A DNA stretch of 64,000 nt from Anaerobacillus isosaccharinicus (GTDB taxonomy: Bacteria > Bacillota > Bacilli > Bacillales > Anaerobacillaceae), in NCBI RefSeq assembly GCF_001866075.3, contig NZ_CP063356.1, positions 3,896,164 to 3,960,163 on the forward strand, given 5' to 3'. Positions 61,697 through 64,000 of this stretch are shown piece after piece (the first letter of the stretch is position 1; the number at the start of each line of letters is the position of its first letter). The translations under genes were made by a program, and so were the position numbers. The notes under the pieces were generated by a model. That model was given only the letters and a program-made list of their open reading frames with translations. It ran no database searches and had not been told where the DNA came from.

Positions 61697-61882
61697 TTAA
61701 ATTAACCGGACGCCCCTAGTCGGTTTGTCTAGCTTTTCAATGTTCTCATTACGTTCGCCACCATCTGACAGCTCTTCGGAAAATTCATGCTCTTCTTTTT
61801 TTGATACGAATTTTGATGCTTTAATATCTCCAGGTGCTAAATTATTATTAGGAGCCGCTTCGTTGTTCAGTTTACTCATCAT
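61697..61882 (-). CDS. Small hydrophilic protein (60-61 aa), cut off from its promoter by the IS
   Basis: A disordered-looking 61-residue protein, KLNNEAAPNNNLAPGDIKAS at the start and KPTRGVRLI at the end. AGGAGGGG is placed before two tandem ATGs (61882 and 61879). The IS element ends only 19 nt upstream, so the original promoter lies on the other side of the IS. No family recognised. Confidence 0.6.
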   Translation of the reverse strand: MMSKLNNEAAPNNNLAPGDIKASKFVSKKEEHEFSEELSDGGERNENIEKLDKPTRGVRLI

Positions 61883-61901
61883 TTCCCCTCCTTTCTGTTA
61901 T

Positions 61902-63786
61902 ATAGACTCTCGGCATTTGCCGAGCCTTGTGGCTCAAGGTTTTCTTGAACCAATTTATTTGTATCCCTCCTATTTCTAGGTGGGATTTTTACTTTAGTTT
62001 TCTTCTTCAATTGGAAATTAATTGTTGAAAAATATCATAAAAAAACTAAAAAAACACTTGACTTTTTAGTGGAACCCCAATAATCGCCGAGGAGGAATTG
62101 ACTTCCTAACAATACGGTGAAATGGGGGATTTAAATGAAACCTGCGCTAATACCACATATCTCATATCAAAACTTCGTTTTAGACCAATTAAATACTCAT
62201 TACTCAGGCGGTATACTGACTCTCGTACAAAAAGATTGGACTATTATCTCGAAGTTATGGATCACGGATCTTTCGTTTACCACTACGTGGCTTCATGATT
62301 CATATTCAGTTAAAGGTCCTGAGCCACGTGATCCTGCTTCCATGCTTCGCTCTTATCTTTTGTGTTTATTGACAAGTCCGACCCTGAGTATTACAGAATG
62401 GGTGAACCAACTCCATCGTGTTCCTCTTTACACGATCCTTAGCGGCTTTGAACCTGGGGATGTTCCAGGTGTCGGTACTTTTTATGACTTCTTCAGACGG
62501 CTATCAGGTTTTGAGAAGGCTAATGTAAAACCTTTTATTAAGCTCAAACGAAAAAAGAAGAAGAAGAAAAAACCGAAAAAGGGTGAAAAAGCAACTCCTA
62601 GAAACCCTGGTATTATTAGAAAATTAGTGGATCGTCATTTACGCAATGGCTCAAAACAAAAACAATTGCCGGGAGATCAATTATACGCGTTTTTTCAATC
62701 TCAATTTCTTGAAGTTTCAGCGAGATTGGGTTTGCTTGGGGATCCCCATTCCCTTGGTGTTGTTGGAGATGGGACACCCGTGGAAACAGCGAGATACCCA
62801 AGGAGCAAACCTATTTGTGATTGTAGTGCCCAAGGACTAACGAATTGTACTCATCCTCGTCGATATTCTCAACCTGACATCGACTCAGGTTGGGATAGTT
62901 CAAGGGAGAGGTACTTCAACGGATATCATCTCTACATGATATCCACTAGCGATAGCCAATACGACTTGCCGCTATATCCACGGCTGCATCCTGCTTCCCG
63001 GCATGATTCAGTCAGCCTAGTGGTTGGTTCAATTGAATTTTCGCAACGGTACACCTTGGGCACAATTGATAAAATCCTTCTCGATGCCGCACATGATGCA
63101 GAACCGATTTACGAATTACTGGACCATCATAATGTGGAACCATTTATTGATCTTAATGTTCGAACAAAGAAAAACTTCAGTACGCAAAGTGATATTCAGA
63201 TTTCTCCCCTAGGCGTTCCTATTTGTCCAATTGGAATGGAAATGAAACCCAATGGGTTTGACAAATCTCAAAACCGCCAAAAGTGGCGTTGTCCACTAGC
63301 TTGCGGAACAAAAAATACATGTTCCACTCCGTGTTCTAAAGCGAAGTATGGCCGGACATTTCATACGTTTAAGCAAGATAATCTTCGTCTGTTCACTAAA
63401 ACACCGAGGTCTTCTGAAAAGTGGAAACTGATTTATAAACGAAGAACTTCAGTTGAACGTTCGAACAAAAGAGAAAAAGTCGACTATCACTTAGAATCTG
63501 GGCGTCATCGCTCTACAAAAATGTGGTATGTCCGCTTATATTCAATCATGATGTGTCAACACATAGATGCTTGGTACAGTAGTCAGAAAGAGACTTTGAA
63601 CATCCAAGAAATCATCTTTTCTAAGAGCGCCTAGTCATTTTTAAAAAATAGCAGCCGTAGGCTTATTTGGTATACACTTTTTTGAAAACACTATGAAAAC
63701 ACATCACTTTGCTGTCCTGTTAATGAAATTCCCAGTAAATTTTTTACAAATCTTCGATAAACTCATCATTTATTCCGAGAGTCTAT
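61902..63786 (+). mobile_element. Complete insertion sequence (IS1182-like), 1885 bp, TSD TTAT
   Basis: Terminal inverted repeats start ATAGACTCTCGG at 61902-61913 and end with its exact complement at 63775-63786. The flanks carry the direct repeat TTAT (61898-61901 and 63787-63790), a 4-bp target duplication. One transposase gene fills the element. Two small hairpins (CGGCATTTGCCG and GAGCCttgtGGCTC) lie just inside the left end. Size, TIR and 4-bp duplication suit the IS1182 family. Confidence 0.85.
62135..63634 (+). CDS. DDE transposase (IS1182-like)
   Basis: A 499-residue transposase that appears intact. The DDE acidic residues are probably D212 in GVVGDGTPVE, D317 in KILLDAAHD and E441 in RRTSVERSNKRE. 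A zinc-binding type Cys cluster lies at about 386-400 (CPLACGTKNTCSTPC), and a run of Lys at 138-148. It has a GGGGG site before the ATG. An intact frame plus matching TIR and TSD indicates a recent, possibly active insertion. Confidence 0.9.
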   Translation: MKPALIPHISYQNFVLDQLNTHYSGGILTLVQKDWTIISKLWITDLSFTTTWLHDSYSVKGPEPRDPASMLRSYLLCLLTSPTLSITEWVNQLHRVPLYTILSGFEPGDVPGVGTFYDFFRRLSGFEKANVKPFIKLKRKKKKKKKPKKGEKATPRNPGIIRKLVDRHLRNGSKQKQLPGDQLYAFFQSQFLEVSARLGLLGDPHSLGVVGDGTPVETARYPRSKPICDCSAQGLTNCTHPRRYSQPDIDSGWDSSRERYFNGYHLYMISTSDSQYDLPLYPRLHPASRHDSVSLVVGSIEFSQRYTLGTIDKILLDAAHDAEPIYELLDHHNVEPFIDLNVRTKKNFSTQSDIQISPLGVPICPIGMEMKPNGFDKSQNRQKWRCPLACGTKNTCSTPCSKAKYGRTFHTFKQDNLRLFTKTPRSSEKWKLIYKRRTSVERSNKREKVDYHLESGRHRSTKMWYVRLYSIMMCQHIDAWYSSQKETLNIQEIIFSKSA

Positions 63787-63864
63787 TTATGTAGTTTGCC
63801 CATTCTGAATGAAACAATTGAAAAGTTGGAAAAATAACAGTGAACTTACAAAGGAGGAAGTTAT

Positions 63865-64000
63865 ATGGCAAAAGAGGCTATGAAGCAATATAAAGTTACA
63901 CGGGGGAATGCCAAGGATAGTGGGATTTCAGCAACTTATGAATTTACAACTGGCAACAAGACGAGTAAAACTAATGGTCTTAAAGCAAGGAGGAGTAAGT
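63865..64000 (+). CDS. Partial unknown gene at window end
   Basis: Begins MAKEAMKQYKVTRGNAKDSG, at least 45 codons, open to the right edge. AAAGGAGG lies 7 nt before the ATG. Too short to assign a family. Confidence 0.5.
   Translation, partial: MAKEAMKQYKVTRGNAKDSGISATYEFTTGNKTSKTNGLKARRSK

Overview
The window (about 37% GC by eye, two genomic ends open) comes from an endospore-forming, motile Bacillota chromosome, most likely a Bacillaceae member. Supporting this are an alpha/beta SASP, CsgA, YbxH and YjcZ-type sporulation proteins, several spore-coat-like proteins, Bacillus-type ribosome binding sites, a CheW/CheX pair and a lysine (L-box) riboswitch. Two genes carry an in-frame UGA at a catalytic position and look like true selenoproteins. 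Selenoproteins are uncommon in Bacillaceae, so an anaerobic or facultative lineage such as Anaerobacillus is a reasonable guess, but that is inference only.

Region 1-11 kb holds scattered housekeeping and hypothetical genes: oligoendopeptidase F (cut by the window edge), a methyltransferase, a flavin amine oxidase, a decayed metallophosphoesterase, DUF2062, 3D-domain, MgtC and HD-GYP genes. It then has dapA behind a lysine riboswitch with its terminator, an ASCH protein and a collagen-like Pro/Gly-rich protein. Region 11-22.5 kb is one lysine catabolic block read leftwards: a sigma-54 activator, a near-consensus -24/-12 promoter, then kamA-yokU-ablB-yodT-yodS-yodR-yodQ-gabT-aldehyde dehydrogenase. 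Read together, these genes can take lysine through beta-lysine, acetyl-beta-lysine and a 3-oxo acid to GABA and then succinate. Lysine biosynthesis (riboswitch/dapA) sits about 1.4 kb beyond the distal end of this operon.

Region 22.5-40 kb carries an MFS transporter, small coat-like proteins, a UbiB-like kinase group, an alkyltransferase-like protein with Trp in place of the acceptor Cys, fabH-fabF, a stand-alone CuA-type lipoprotein, a LysM L,D-transpeptidase, a radical SAM/SPASM enzyme, a DUF420 protein, several very small genes, a double-PAS histidine kinase, cheW and cheX. Region 40.3-41.6 kb holds the two adjacent selenoprotein genes: a peroxiredoxin with Sec as peroxidatic residue, and a GrdB/PrdB-like protein with a Sec-x-x-Cys motif and a textbook bacterial SECIS hairpin.

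Region 41.7-46 kb has a CvfC-like HEAT-repeat protein, DUF1028, DUF1284, an SDR reductase and a SASP. Region 46.2-52 kb is a seven-gene leftward operon: YgiB-like lipoprotein, two glutathionylspermidine-synthase-like ATP-grasp ligases flanking a DUF350 membrane protein, a TrkA-type K+ channel (frameshifted in this sequence), a PpiC/SurA-like lipoprotein with an apparent ATT start, and a membrane protein. This is the best candidate for a poorly described system. Region 52-64 kb has DUF1292, a Gln-rich protein, 3-methyladenine glycosylase, a ten-copy 52-bp tandem array of hairpins abutting an NCS1 permease gene, HAD and nucleotidyltransferase genes, several sporulation genes, and an intact IS element with a 4-bp target duplication.
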